In this document: in pieces, positions 36,603 through 45,082 of the stretch | Position numbering within the stretch: the first letter of the stretch is position 1 | Layout of the letters: each line of letters opens with the position of its first letter | Assembly: GCA_902798915.1 (NCBI GenBank) | Contig: CADBYM010000017.1 | Location: forward strand, 1 to 64,000 | Source: an uncultured Coriobacteriaceae bacterium | GTDB taxonomy: Bacteria > Actinomycetota > Coriobacteriia > Coriobacteriales > Atopobiaceae | Direction: 5' to 3' | DNA: 64,000 nt | The notes under the pieces: model-generated | The model's database searches: none | What the model was told of the DNA's origin: nothing | What the model saw: only the letters and a program-made list of their open reading frames with translations | Program-made: the position numbers and the translations under genes

Positions 36603-36781
36603 CTAACGAAATTGGACCTTGTGGCAAAGTCCCTAACAGAAATGCAGATTGTGGCACGGAATCTAACGGAAACGGACCTTGCGGAGTGCCACAAGGTCCG
36701 TTTCCGCTAGAACCCGTGCCACAAGGTCCGATTTCGTAAGGCGGGGCGGGGCGGCCGTGCCACAAGGCCCGATTTCGTAAG
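36603..36781. repeat. Cluster of six 24-nt palindromic units
   Basis: Three units read forward (36603-36626, 36633-36656, 36663-36686) with the form CTAACGAAATTGGACCTTGTGGCA or close to it in halves, and three read as its reverse complement (36687-36710, 36717-36740, 36758-36781). Neighbouring forward and reverse units make hairpins, the best being GAAACGGACCTTG with CAAGGTCCGTTTC around a 10-nt loop. The cluster lies 33 bp past the rsmI stop, so it may also end that transcript. Related arms occur at 56943-56999. Confidence 0.8.
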
Positions 36782-36813
36782 GCGGGGAACGACGAGATAC
36801 GGCGCAACCCAAC

Positions 36814-37650
36814 TCAGCCCAGCTCAAGCACGCGGGCATAGACATCCGAGCGGGAAAGCGAGAATTCCTTGGCCAGGCGCTTCGCGAGGCGACTCTTCGA
36901 CTCACCTGCCCCGATGCCCTCGGCGATCGCCTCCTCCAGCGTGCGCGCAGTCGGCACAAGGCCGATGGCGGCAGCTTCGCCGGCAACGGGCCCCTCGATT
37001 ACGATAACGCATTCGCCCCGCACCTCAGACCCCTCCGCAAGACGACGCGCCAACTCCGGCGCCAACCCCCGCACAACCTCTTCGTGCACCTTGGTGAGCT
37101 CACGTACCAGCGCGACCCTGCGCGCCGGGAGCACCTCCGCGACGGAGGCAAGCGTCGCCACCACCCGATGCGGCGACTCATACACGACGAGCGCACCAGG
37201 CACCCGCGCGAGCTCGCCCAGCCGGCGTGCCCGTGCGCCAGCCTTGCGCGGCAAGAATCCCTCAAAGAAGAAGTGGTCCATCGGCAAGCCCGACGCCACC
37301 AAAGCGCAGGTCACGGCACTTGGCCCCGGAATGACCTCCACGGGCAGGCCCCTCTCGAGTGCCGCATCGACCAGCTGCTGCCCCGGGTCCGACACCCCCG
37401 GCATCCCCGCATCCGAGACGAACGCCACGCGCTCCCCCGCCTCCACGCGCTCCAACACGCCATCCACGCGCGCAGCAATCACATTCTGGTCGCACCGCAT
37501 GAGCGAGACGCGAACGTCAAAGCGCGCGAGCAGCTTAGATGTGACGCGCGTGTCTTCACACAGGAGCAGGTCAGCCTGTCGAAGCGTAGAGAGCACGCGC
37601 GGCGAGGCATCCTCCAGATTTCCGATGGGCGTGCCCACCATGGAGAGCAT
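36814..37650 (-). CDS. rsmI: 16S rRNA (cytidine-1402-2'-O)-methyltransferase
   Basis: A 278-residue tetrapyrrole-methylase-fold enzyme that methylates the ribose of C1402 in 16S rRNA. MVGTPIGNLEDASPRVL at the start, CEDTRVTSKLL, FVSDAGMPGVSDPG and VIPGPSAVTCALVASGLP are all diagnostic. The end SRSDVYARVLELG is the usual helical tail. The exact start is unclear: ATG at 37650 or the ATG three codons later, or a GTG inside the upstream gene; I chose 37650 by family length. Confidence 0.93.
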   Translation of the reverse strand: MLSMVGTPIGNLEDASPRVLSTLRQADLLLCEDTRVTSKLLARFDVRVSLMRCDQNVIAARVDGVLERVEAGERVAFVSDAGMPGVSDPGQQLVDAALERGLPVEVIPGPSAVTCALVASGLPMDHFFFEGFLPRKAGARARRLGELARVPGALVVYESPHRVVATLASVAEVLPARRVALVRELTKVHEEVVRGLAPELARRLAEGSEVRGECVIVIEGPVAGEAAAIGLVPTARTLEEAIAEGIGAGESKSRLAKRLAKEFSLSRSDVYARVLELG

Positions 37651-37667
37651 GCCCCCATGCCGCGCGC

Positions 37668-38705
37668 TCACCTGAGCATGCTCCTCTCGAAGCTCGAAAG
37701 CGCGATGCGAGAATCCCATCCAGAGAGGTGCCCGCTCGTCTTCCACGTCTGAAAGAACCACGCAGGAAGCGCATCGAATGCGGCAATCTGTTCGGCACAG
37801 TAGACACGCTCAAGGGCGATGCGCCCCTCCGGCGTCATGAGCGAGTCGGCAAACGGCAGCGCTGCCGACCACGCACCCACCATCACGGGAAGACCGTTCT
37901 TCTCGGCGCGCGCCAGCGTATTGCGCGAGCGAGAAACGAGCGTCGCGGCGCCAGCGGGACCAGTCGCGTCAACCGTCGCGTCGTAGTGATACAAGTGACA
38001 GTCAAGCCAGACGTTCTCGTATCGCCGCGTCGCCATGAAGCCGCGCCATGCTCCCGGAAGGTTCGCATCGGGAAGCACCACACGACAGTCGAGTCCTGCT
38101 GCCTCGCGTACCGCTTCGTATGCATCGCGGTAATAGTTGCGCAGCGTATGCATCGGCACACCCTCCGTGATGCCAAAGAACCCTTTGCGATGCTGGGCAA
38201 TTGGCTCATTGGCCACTTCGATGCCAAAGAGCGTTGACTGATGCGCATACCGCTGTGCCAAGGCAGAGACAACAGAGAGCATCGCCGAACGCCGGGTCCT
38301 ATCCGCGGCGGACAGCAGGTCCTCCTCGCCGTGCGCGCCGGGGCTGATGCCAAGGACGAGCAGCACCTTGAGATTGCACGCCTGCGCCCACTCAAAGGCC
38401 GCGTCCACGCGCTCGATGCAACCAACGTTACGGCCGGGGTCCGGACCACCGTGACCAAGCACGTACCACGGCACCACGAGGCGCACCGCACTGAACCCGC
38501 GGCGCGCAATGAGTTTGAAGTCCGTTTGGGTGATGAAGGTATTACGGTGCTCGTTGATAAGCTCGCGATACAAGTCGTCTCCCAAGGTCATGATTAGACC
38601 CTGTTCGTCGAGGGTGCCCGTACCTGCAAAGAGCTCGGGCGTGACCCACTGCTCAAGGTTGAGCCATCCCGCGAGATTGACCCCATGCAGCGCCTGTCTA
38701 GCCAT
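37668..38705 (-). CDS. GH5-like exo-glucanase fold, nucleophile missing
   Basis: A 345-residue single-domain protein related to GH5 exo-beta-1,3-glucanases. LHGVNLAGWLNLEQWVTPELF opens the barrel and GIEVANEPI holds the acid/base Glu near residue 167. The motif that should carry the nucleophile, GEWSAAL, reads GAWSAAL: codon 37872-37874 is GCG (Ala278) instead of GAG. No signal peptide is seen, unlike secreted glucanases. It may be a non-catalytic sugar-binding protein or an inactivated enzyme. GGGG precedes the ATG. Confidence 0.8.
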   Translation of the reverse strand: MARQALHGVNLAGWLNLEQWVTPELFAGTGTLDEQGLIMTLGDDLYRELINEHRNTFITQTDFKLIARRGFSAVRLVVPWYVLGHGGPDPGRNVGCIERVDAAFEWAQACNLKVLLVLGISPGAHGEEDLLSAADRTRRSAMLSVVSALAQRYAHQSTLFGIEVANEPIAQHRKGFFGITEGVPMHTLRNYYRDAYEAVREAAGLDCRVVLPDANLPGAWRGFMATRRYENVWLDCHLYHYDATVDATGPAGAATLVSRSRNTLARAEKNGLPVMVGAWSAALPFADSLMTPEGRIALERVYCAEQIAAFDALPAWFFQTWKTSGHLSGWDSRIALSSFERSMLR

Positions 38706-38832
38706 ACGCGTCCCCTTTGGACTCCATTACCACGCATTGAGAGCAGTATACGCCAAAGGGGTCATGCGGTCGCCCTTGGCGCTCAGGCGTCCCGGAGGCG
38801 TAGGCATCCCAACCCACGAGGGGTTCCCGTGA

Positions 38833-38848
38833 GTCGGGCTCTCCCGAC
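38833..38848 (-). terminator. Small hairpin past the ricT-like gene
   Basis: GTCGGG-CTCT-CCCGAC directly after the stop of the RicT-like gene. The 6-bp stem is short and no U-run follows, so termination here is uncertain. Confidence 0.3.
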
Positions 38849-38849
38849 G

Positions 38850-40547
38850 CTACTCCTTTGGGGCGGGAGTGGCACCGCCGCTACCGCCGCCGTTGGAGCC
38901 GCCACGGCCGCGACCACCACGACGACGACGTCGTTTGGGTGCGGATGCACCTTCCTCAGACTGTCGCTGTTGGGGCGCCTGCTGCCCATCTGAGCCACCT
39001 TGACCGCCCTGTGCACCTTGACCACCGCGATCGCCGGGCCGACGTCTGGGCTTGGGCTGCTGTTCTTGCGACGGGTTGGCCTGTGCGGCGCCACCGGCGC
39101 CAACCGAGCCCGAGCGATGACGCCGACGACGGCGCGTCTTGTTCTCGCCTTCCTGCGCGGGTGCCGGAGCGCCCGTCTCCTGCGCGCTCGGTGTAGGCGC
39201 ATTCGCAGGAGACACATTAGGCGCGGCGGTGCCGTTGGCATTCTGCGCAGACGCGCCGTTGGCACCCGCCCCCGACCCGGAGCGGCGGCGGCGCCTGCGG
39301 CGGCGCTTCTCCTCCTGAGGTGCCTGCTGGCCACCCTGCTGACTCGGTTGCTGGCCACCTTGCTGGTTGGACTGCTGGCCACCCTGCTTGTTCGGCTGCT
39401 TGTTCGGCTGCTGCTCCGGGGCCTCCGCGCCGGACTTCGCCGAACGCCTGCGGCGGCGGCGACGCGACGTGCTGGCGGCCTCTTCTTCGCCGCTGGCGCC
39501 CTGCGTCGGTACCGCCGTCTGCTCCCCAGGACGACGGCTCCGCCGCTTGCGCGGCTTGGGCTCGGCGAAGATATCGTCCTCGTCGAACTCGTCGTCCTTG
39601 ATCACGCCGTTCTTGCGATCAAGCTCGGCAAGCGCCATCTGCACGTCCGGAGACGTGAGCTTGTCGAGCGATGCGCGCACCACCGTGTCGGGCCTACACG
39701 GACAGTGCAGCTCCTCGGACTTCTTGACCGCCGCCTCCGAGACCACCATCTCGGCCAGCGGAATCCGGACCGTCTTGCCGTTCTCGATGCGCAGCGCCAG
39801 CTGCTCCTTGGGCGTATCGTACTCGATGATCTTCGCCTTGCCGAGCGGCGTGTCGATGACTGCGTTGCGCTTGGGCGCCCGGCTCTTGAAGTCGCGATAC
39901 GCCTCGAACTCATAGCGCAGGCAGCACATGAGGCGCCCACACGCGCCGCTGATCTTGTTCGAGGTGAGCGGCAGGTCCTGCTCCTTGGCCATGCGGATGG
40001 AAACCGGCTCGAACGAGAGCCCGAACCGCGCGCAGCACAGCTCCTGGCCGCAGTGACCGAAGCCACCGACGACGGCCGCCTCCTCGCGCACGCCAATCTG
40101 CCGCATGTCGATACGCTCGTGCAGCTCATGAGAAAGGCTGCGCACCAGCGCACGGAAGTCAACGCGCTCATCGGCCGCGAAGTAGCACACCACACGCTCG
40201 CGTCCAAAGAGGTACTCCACGCCCACGGGCTTCATGTCGAGGCCACTCTCGCTCACCAGACGCCGGAAGACCGGCATGGCCTCGTCACCCCTGCACGCCA
40301 GCTCCTCGGCGCGATCAAGGTCATCCTCGGTCGCCACGCGCAGCACGGGCTTGAGCGCGACGTTGTTGGTCTTGTGCCCGAGCTCCGCGTCACTCACCTC
40401 GAAGGGGTCGGACGTGGCGAGGCCAACCTCGGTCCCGCGCTCGGTCGAGCAGATGACATGGTCGCCCTCCAGCGCACCCGTCTGACCTGGATCGAACCAC
40501 AGGTCGCGGGCAGCGTAGGCAAACCTTACCGGTATGACGGTTGCCAT
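38850..40547 (-). CDS. RicT/PSP1-domain protein with long low-complexity tail
   Basis: A 565-residue protein. Residues 1-275 are the PSP1/RicT (YaaT) domain, with GTEVGLATSDP, VVGGFGHCGQELCCARFG and CGRLMCCLRYEF whose paired cysteines are the iron-sulfur-type positions. RicT proteins act with RicA/RicF and RNase Y in Firmicutes. The rest (about 325-565) is an extension of Arg-rich blocks (KRRSRRP, RRRRRSAK, KRRRRRRRRSG) alternating with Gln/Gly/Asn repeats (QQGGQQ units), roughly doubling the family length. It overlaps holB by 22 nt, the usual ricT-holB-tmk linkage. Confidence 0.9.
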   Translation of the reverse strand: MATVIPVRFAYAARDLWFDPGQTGALEGDHVICSTERGTEVGLATSDPFEVSDAELGHKTNNVALKPVLRVATEDDLDRAEELACRGDEAMPVFRRLVSESGLDMKPVGVEYLFGRERVVCYFAADERVDFRALVRSLSHELHERIDMRQIGVREEAAVVGGFGHCGQELCCARFGLSFEPVSIRMAKEQDLPLTSNKISGACGRLMCCLRYEFEAYRDFKSRAPKRNAVIDTPLGKAKIIEYDTPKEQLALRIENGKTVRIPLAEMVVSEAAVKKSEELHCPCRPDTVVRASLDKLTSPDVQMALAELDRKNGVIKDDEFDEDDIFAEPKPRKRRSRRPGEQTAVPTQGASGEEEAASTSRRRRRRRSAKSGAEAPEQQPNKQPNKQGGQQSNQQGGQQPSQQGGQQAPQEEKRRRRRRRRSGSGAGANGASAQNANGTAAPNVSPANAPTPSAQETGAPAPAQEGENKTRRRRRHRSGSVGAGGAAQANPSQEQQPKPRRRPGDRGGQGAQGGQGGSDGQQAPQQRQSEEGASAPKRRRRRGGRGRGGSNGGGSGGATPAPKE

Positions 40548-41719
40548 TCGAGTGCCTCCTTGACAGAGAGAAGCATGACCTCAAGGGCCAGCTGAGGTGT
40601 AACGTTGTGGGCAATGTCGCTCGCGGCACCGCGGCACGCCTCAAGTGCGCGCAGCACGCCCGAGGTCGTCGCGCTGTGGGCGATACGCTCCACGGCAGCC
40701 GAGACGTCCTCGTTGACGATGGGCTCCAATGCCCCCTCGCAGCAGAGAAGCACGTCGCGCAGGAACGACTCGGCTGCCGCAAGAGCTTCTATCATAGCTG
40801 AACGCTCGCGCGCGGACAGCTCTCTGCGCACGACATCCTCAAGTCTCTTGAGCATGGCGGGCGTGTAGTAGTCCTCCTGACCCTCCGTGCGACGCTTGGC
40901 CTCGTCACGCACGACGACGTCACGCTTGGGAGTCGCCTTGCCGCGCTGTCGCAGCCCCGAAGCCACCTGAACGTCCTCCACGATGCCCTGCGCCGCCACG
41001 AGCACGTCCCACGCGTCGTCGTCGACAAGCTCGCAGAGCGTGCGCACCATGGTCCGACGCACGTTGCGTCGGTCGGGGGACTGCAGGAATGCGACTGCCA
41101 ACTCGGGCGTGCCCGTCACCGAAAGCGCGATGCGCGCCTCGCGCTCCTCGGCACCCGCACGCTGCGCGATGCCCGCCACGGCCACCTGAGGCGGAACCAC
41201 GCGGAAGGGCACCTGCTGGCATCGCGACACGATGGTGGGCAGCATCGCGTCGGCCGAACGCGCGATGAGGATGAACATGACGTGGGCGGGGGGTTCCTCA
41301 AGGGTCTTGAGCAGAGCGTTTGCGGAGGCACCGCGTAACTGGTCGGCACGGTCGAGCACGTAGACCTTGCGCGTGGCGCGCACCGGTGCGTACGCGACCT
41401 CCTCCTCGAGCGTGCGCACCTGATCGATGAGGTAGCCTTGCACGCCTCCCGGCGAGAGGAACTGCACGTCGGGATGGGTGTGATGCGCGACGCGCAGACA
41501 CTCGTCGCAGGTGCCGTCCGGACCTGCCGGGTTCGGACACACCACGCACTGTGCCAGGGCGAGCGCCGCCTCCGTCATGCCCGCGCCCGGCATGCCCGTG
41601 AAGAGATACGCGTGCGAGAGACGCCCCTCCGCATATGCGGCAGAGAGAAACGCGCGCACGCGCGGCTGGTTCTCGATGCGCGCGAGGGGCTGCGGAACGG
41701 TGGCTGGAGTTACGGACAT
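40526..41719 (-). CDS. holB: DNA polymerase III subunit delta'
   Basis: A 397-residue clamp-loader subunit. SHAYLFTGMPGAGMTEAAL is a degenerate Walker A, as delta' does not hydrolyse ATP; the zinc cysteines CVVC and CDEC, ALLKTLEEPPAHVMFIL and the SRCQ motif are present. It helps open the sliding clamp. It overlaps the RicT-like gene by 22 nt and follows tmk by 21 nt, a common order in Gram-positives. Confidence 0.93.
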   Translation of the reverse strand: MSVTPATVPQPLARIENQPRVRAFLSAAYAEGRLSHAYLFTGMPGAGMTEAALALAQCVVCPNPAGPDGTCDECLRVAHHTHPDVQFLSPGGVQGYLIDQVRTLEEEVAYAPVRATRKVYVLDRADQLRGASANALLKTLEEPPAHVMFILIARSADAMLPTIVSRCQQVPFRVVPPQVAVAGIAQRAGAEEREARIALSVTGTPELAVAFLQSPDRRNVRRTMVRTLCELVDDDAWDVLVAAQGIVEDVQVASGLRQRGKATPKRDVVVRDEAKRRTEGQEDYYTPAMLKRLEDVVRRELSARERSAMIEALAAAESFLRDVLLCCEGALEPIVNEDVSAAVERIAHSATTSGVLRALEACRGAASDIAHNVTPQLALEVMLLSVKEALEWQPSYR

Positions 41720-41740
41720 GGGACGACTTTCCTCGGCGGG

Positions 41741-42367
41741 CTACAGGGCGATCACGTCGCCTAGCGCCTCGACCACGCGCGCGTGCACGACCTCGACGGT
41801 ACCCACGGCATCCACCACGCGTATACGATTGGGCTCGCGTTGCGCGAGCTGCACGTATCCGTCACGCACGCGCCGCTGGAATCGCATGCCCTCCGCCTCG
41901 AGGCGGTCGGCACCCTCATGCGTCGCCCGGCCGAGCGCCTCCTCGGCCGCGAGGTCAAAGACCAGCGTGGCGTCAGGCACGACACCACAGGCGCCCAGCT
42001 CGTTGGCCGCCTCGATCATCTGGGGGGAGAGTCCGCGCCCGGCAGCCTGATACGCATACGTGGAGTCATAGAAGCGGTCGCACACCACGACGGCGCCGCG
42101 CTCGAGGGCCGGCAACACGAGCTCGCGCACCATCTGGGCGCGCGCGGCCTCGTAGAGAAGCAGCTCGCACTCGTAGCACATGTCGTCGTTGCCGGGATCG
42201 AGCAGCATCAGGCGAATCTTCTCGGAGAGGCGGGCGCTACCCGGGTCGCGGAGACGCACGACCTCGCGCCCCAGCGCCTCCAGCGCGTCGGTGAGCAGAG
42301 CCCCTTGCGTGGACTTGCCGCAGCCGTCGACGCCTTCCAGAGTGATGAACAGTCCTCGTTCAGCCAT
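41741..42367 (-). CDS. tmk: Thymidylate kinase
   Basis: A 208-residue dTMP kinase. P-loop ITLEGVDGCGKSTQ near residue 7, the DPGSARLSEKIR segment (usually REPGGT), and CDRFYDSTYAYQAAGRGL with the DR(Y/F) motif and substrate Thr. It makes dTDP for DNA synthesis. The ribosome site AGAGGAG precedes the ATG. Confidence 0.95.
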   Translation of the reverse strand: MAERGLFITLEGVDGCGKSTQGALLTDALEALGREVVRLRDPGSARLSEKIRLMLLDPGNDDMCYECELLLYEAARAQMVRELVLPALERGAVVVCDRFYDSTYAYQAAGRGLSPQMIEAANELGACGVVPDATLVFDLAAEEALGRATHEGADRLEAEGMRFQRRVRDGYVQLAQREPNRIRVVDAVGTVEVVHARVVEALGDVIAL

Positions 42368-42536
42368 GCGCGCTCCTCTCGTTGGTTACAAGAGTATAGC
42401 GGAATGCACGGCGTCGGCCATCGATGGCCGACGCCCACATCGGTTTGACCTCACCTTGCGCATCTCGGCGCATCAAGCACGCCGAGCGAGGAAGGAGGAC
42501 GGTCCCCTTCTGCCTGTCCCACAGGCCTTTGCCTCG

Positions 42537-44297
42537 TCACTTGCGGTTCTTCACGTCCCGGTACAGGCGATACGCAAAGAACACGCACACCAGGTAGCCG
42601 ATGGAGCCCAGCACCGGGAAGGCGATGAGGAACGGCGTCGTACCCATCGCGTTCACGGGCACCGTGCACAGCAGGCACGAGCCGATGAGAATCGCTGCGA
42701 TCAGGACCGCCCGGACCGCATAGCCCACGAGGCGCTCCACCGACCCGAGGGCCTTCTCCTCGAAGGCTAAGTCGGTACGCGTCCGAATCTGGCCCTTCTC
42801 CAGCATGTCGAGCGTCTCGCCGCCCTTGGTGCAAATGCCCGCGAGGACCTTGACGGCCTGCATGGCGATCTGGGGCGCCATCTCCTCGATTTGCTCGTCG
42901 GTGAGCTCGGGGCCAGCCGCAAAGCCAACGCTCACCTTGTCCATAAAGTTGTTCAGGATGTTGACGCGGGGGCTGAGCGTCCTAACGGTGCCTTCCACCG
43001 CGATGATGCCACGCGAGAGGTTGGTGAGGAAGGGGTCAATCTTATACTCCTCGTCCTGCAGGCCAGCCAAGATGGTCTCCAGAAGGTCGCCCAGGTAGAA
43101 GTCGCCGAAGTCATCTCCCGTGTACTGGTCGCACATGCCCTCGCACATCTCGAGCAGCGCGCCATGGTTGATCTCTCCCCGCGGCGTTGCGACCTTCAGG
43201 ACCGTGCGCTTGAGGCCATAGGCGTCGTGCATCACGATGTTGCTCACGAGGTCGATGAGGAGCTGGCGCTGTTGAGCGGTGAGGGTGCCCATCATGCCGA
43301 AGTCAATCCACTCGATACCGTGCTCAGGCCGCCTCTGCTGCTCCTCGGCGGGCGCGTCAGCGTCAGCAGTGGTGGCTTCGGCCGCATCGGCCTCCTCGTC
43401 CGGCTCGTGGGACGGTTCCTCCTCCGACTCGTGCGGTGGCAGATCCTTGATCAGCACGTTGCCCGAGTGCGGGTCGGCGTGATAGAAGCCGTCGGTGAGG
43501 ACCTGCGTGGCAAAGTTGTCGGCTACCAGCTCGGCAAGGAGGTCGCGTTCCTCGTCGCCGAGCGTCTCGAGGTAGGCCACGTTACCAACCTCGGTACCCG
43601 TAACGAAGCCCTCGGTGAGGATGGCCTCATTCGTGAGTTCACGATAGCATTTGGGGCACGAGACGAACTCGCGCCCGAGGTTCAGCTCGCGGAACCGTTC
43701 GAGGTTGACCGCCTCATTGGTGAAGTCGAGCTCCAGCTTGGACGTCTGCTCGAGCTCCGTGATAAAGCCTTTTATATCGAAGCCACCCAATGTGTCCTTT
43801 ACGAACGCGTTGAGAATCTTCTCGATGAGGGCGAAGTCGCGCGCCACCGTGTCCACGACGCCCGGACGGCGCACCTTGACGGCGACGACGGTCCCGTCAA
43901 AGAGCTCGGCCCTATGCACCTGTCCGATGGAGGCCGACCCGAGCGGCTTGTCGCTGAAGGAGGCAAAGAGCTCGTCCGTCGACTTGCCGAGGTGCTTCTC
44001 GATCTGCGCATGGACGGTCTCGATGTCCATGGGGGCAACGCTCGAGCGGAGCTTGGCAAGCGCGTCGCAGTATTCGGGCGGAATGTGCTCGGACTGTTGG
44101 GAGGCAATCTGGCCGATCTTGACGAAGGTCGGACCCAGATCCTGGATGATGCCAACCACGATTTCCGGCGTGATGCCGTCATCGTAGTCGTACTTGCGAA
44201 GGATGTCGACAATCTCCTTCAGACGCCCGCCCGTGTCTGGGCCAGCCTTCTTTGCGTCCCTGCGCTGCTTAATGAGGGCAGAAATAAAACCTGACAT
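42537..44297 (-). CDS. ABC1/UbiB-family atypical kinase (AarF)
   Basis: A 586-residue UbiB-like protein. The N-terminal KxGQ helix is seen as FVKIGQIASQQSEHIPPEY, followed by ASIGQVHRAELFDGTVVAVKVRRPG and the atypical catalytic YHADPHSGNVLI. Two hydrophobic helices at residues about 515-575 anchor the C-terminus. An acidic, Ala-rich insert (about 295-320) is unusual. Family members act in membrane lipid or quinone-related processes; in bacteria without ubiquinone the role is unknown. GGAGG precedes the ATG. Confidence 0.9.
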   Translation of the reverse strand: MSGFISALIKQRRDAKKAGPDTGGRLKEIVDILRKYDYDDGITPEIVVGIIQDLGPTFVKIGQIASQQSEHIPPEYCDALAKLRSSVAPMDIETVHAQIEKHLGKSTDELFASFSDKPLGSASIGQVHRAELFDGTVVAVKVRRPGVVDTVARDFALIEKILNAFVKDTLGGFDIKGFITELEQTSKLELDFTNEAVNLERFRELNLGREFVSCPKCYRELTNEAILTEGFVTGTEVGNVAYLETLGDEERDLLAELVADNFATQVLTDGFYHADPHSGNVLIKDLPPHESEEEPSHEPDEEADAAEATTADADAPAEEQQRRPEHGIEWIDFGMMGTLTAQQRQLLIDLVSNIVMHDAYGLKRTVLKVATPRGEINHGALLEMCEGMCDQYTGDDFGDFYLGDLLETILAGLQDEEYKIDPFLTNLSRGIIAVEGTVRTLSPRVNILNNFMDKVSVGFAAGPELTDEQIEEMAPQIAMQAVKVLAGICTKGGETLDMLEKGQIRTRTDLAFEEKALGSVERLVGYAVRAVLIAAILIGSCLLCTVPVNAMGTTPFLIAFPVLGSIGYLVCVFFAYRLYRDVKNRK

Positions 44298-44336
44298 TGC
44301 TGCAAAACCTCCAAATCCTTCCGCCAGAAGACAATG

Positions 44337-44633
44337 CTAGACGCGGACGCCCTTCAGCGTAACCTCACCCTTGTTCGTCTGGATGTCGATGCGCAGGTCA
44401 TTGCCCGTGACCTCGCCCGTAAGGGTGTACTGAATCTTGCCCATGAGCTTGACCCGAGTCGAGCCCTCGGCGGTGAACGTATTGCCGTCAACCCTTCCCT
44501 GCATCTGCTGCTTGCCGACGACAGGCGCGTCAATCTGCGCCGTCATCACACTGCCATCCGTCCGCAGGACGACCGTGCCGTCCTTGCGGCCAAGGGGGAC
44601 ATCGACCTTAATCGCATATGTTCCGTCAATCAT
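44337..44633 (-). CDS. Small beta-rich protein of unknown function
   Basis: A 98-residue protein starting MIDGTYAIKVDVPLGRKDG and rich in alternating beta-strand patterns (GTVVLRTDGSVMTAQ, TFTAEGSTRVKLMGK, YTLTGEVTGNDLRI). It resembles small lipocalin-like proteins made of repeated two-strand units. The frame is open far upstream, but the ATG at 44633 has AAAAGGA at ideal spacing, so the short form is the gene. Confidence 0.72.
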   Translation of the reverse strand: MIDGTYAIKVDVPLGRKDGTVVLRTDGSVMTAQIDAPVVGKQQMQGRVDGNTFTAEGSTRVKLMGKIQYTLTGEVTGNDLRIDIQTNKGEVTLKGVRV

Positions 44634-44832
44634 ATTCCGGTCCTTTTCGTCACATTCCTCGGGAAGGCGCGTGCAGTCGCGATGACTCCGGTCGCACGAT
44701 CTATGCCACTTCCCTTCAACTCTTGTTACGGTTCCATAACTATACCGCATGAAGTGTTCCGGTGACCGCTTGCCCGCGGTGGGATTGCAGTCAATAATTG
44801 AGGAGACATATCCGCGAGAGGGGGCAGCCGTC

Positions 44833-44946
44833 ATGAGCAACAGACGCACGGCCGGTGAGGCAGGCTGGCATGCCTCTCGGTACAACCTGTTCGCCACAGT
44901 GCCCGGCTCGGACAACGTGGCCTCATCTGCAGCTTTGAGTAGGTAG
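44833..44946 (+). pseudogene. N-terminal remnant resembling a radical SAM/SPASM protein
   Basis: Thirty-seven codons from ATG 44833 (MSNRRTAGEAGWHASRYN...) to TAG, preceded by GAGAGGGGGC. W-H-x-S-R-Y-N-L-x-x-x-V-P-G-x-D is the opening pattern I associate with radical SAM/SPASM maturases. Nothing downstream continues it in frame. It may be the only remnant of a peptide-maturase gene, but the match is short. Confidence 0.3.
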
Positions 44947-45018
44947 GCGACCGCGTCAACGGGCGGATTGGGGCACGCGAACCAGGCCACCCCTGGGCAA
45001 TCCGCAGAACCAACCGCA

Positions 45019-45060
45019 GGGGACGGCCCCTTCTTGGCACGCCAAGAAGGGGCCGTCCCC
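45019..45060. terminator. 20-bp perfect hairpin
   Basis: GGGGACGGCCCCTTCTTGGC and its perfect complement are separated by only 2 nt. It lies 23 bp past the stop of the secreted-protein gene (minus strand), where a terminator is expected, but no U-run follows on that strand. Related GGGGAC-type palindromes occur elsewhere in the window (for example near 120), suggesting a mobile palindrome family. Confidence 0.6.
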
Positions 45061-45082
45061 CGTGGTGACTACTCGCGTTCGA

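Noticed and set aside
39200..39480. CRISPR-like or tandem DNA repeat
   Set aside because: The repetition is codon-level Gln/Gly/Arg repeats inside the RicT-like tail; there are no regular spacers. No CRISPR array was seen anywhere in the window.
44634..44990. 119-codon N-terminal extension of the small beta-rich protein
   Set aside because: The extension is Cys/Arg/Ser-rich and unlike protein, and a strong ribosome site sits before the internal ATG at 44633.
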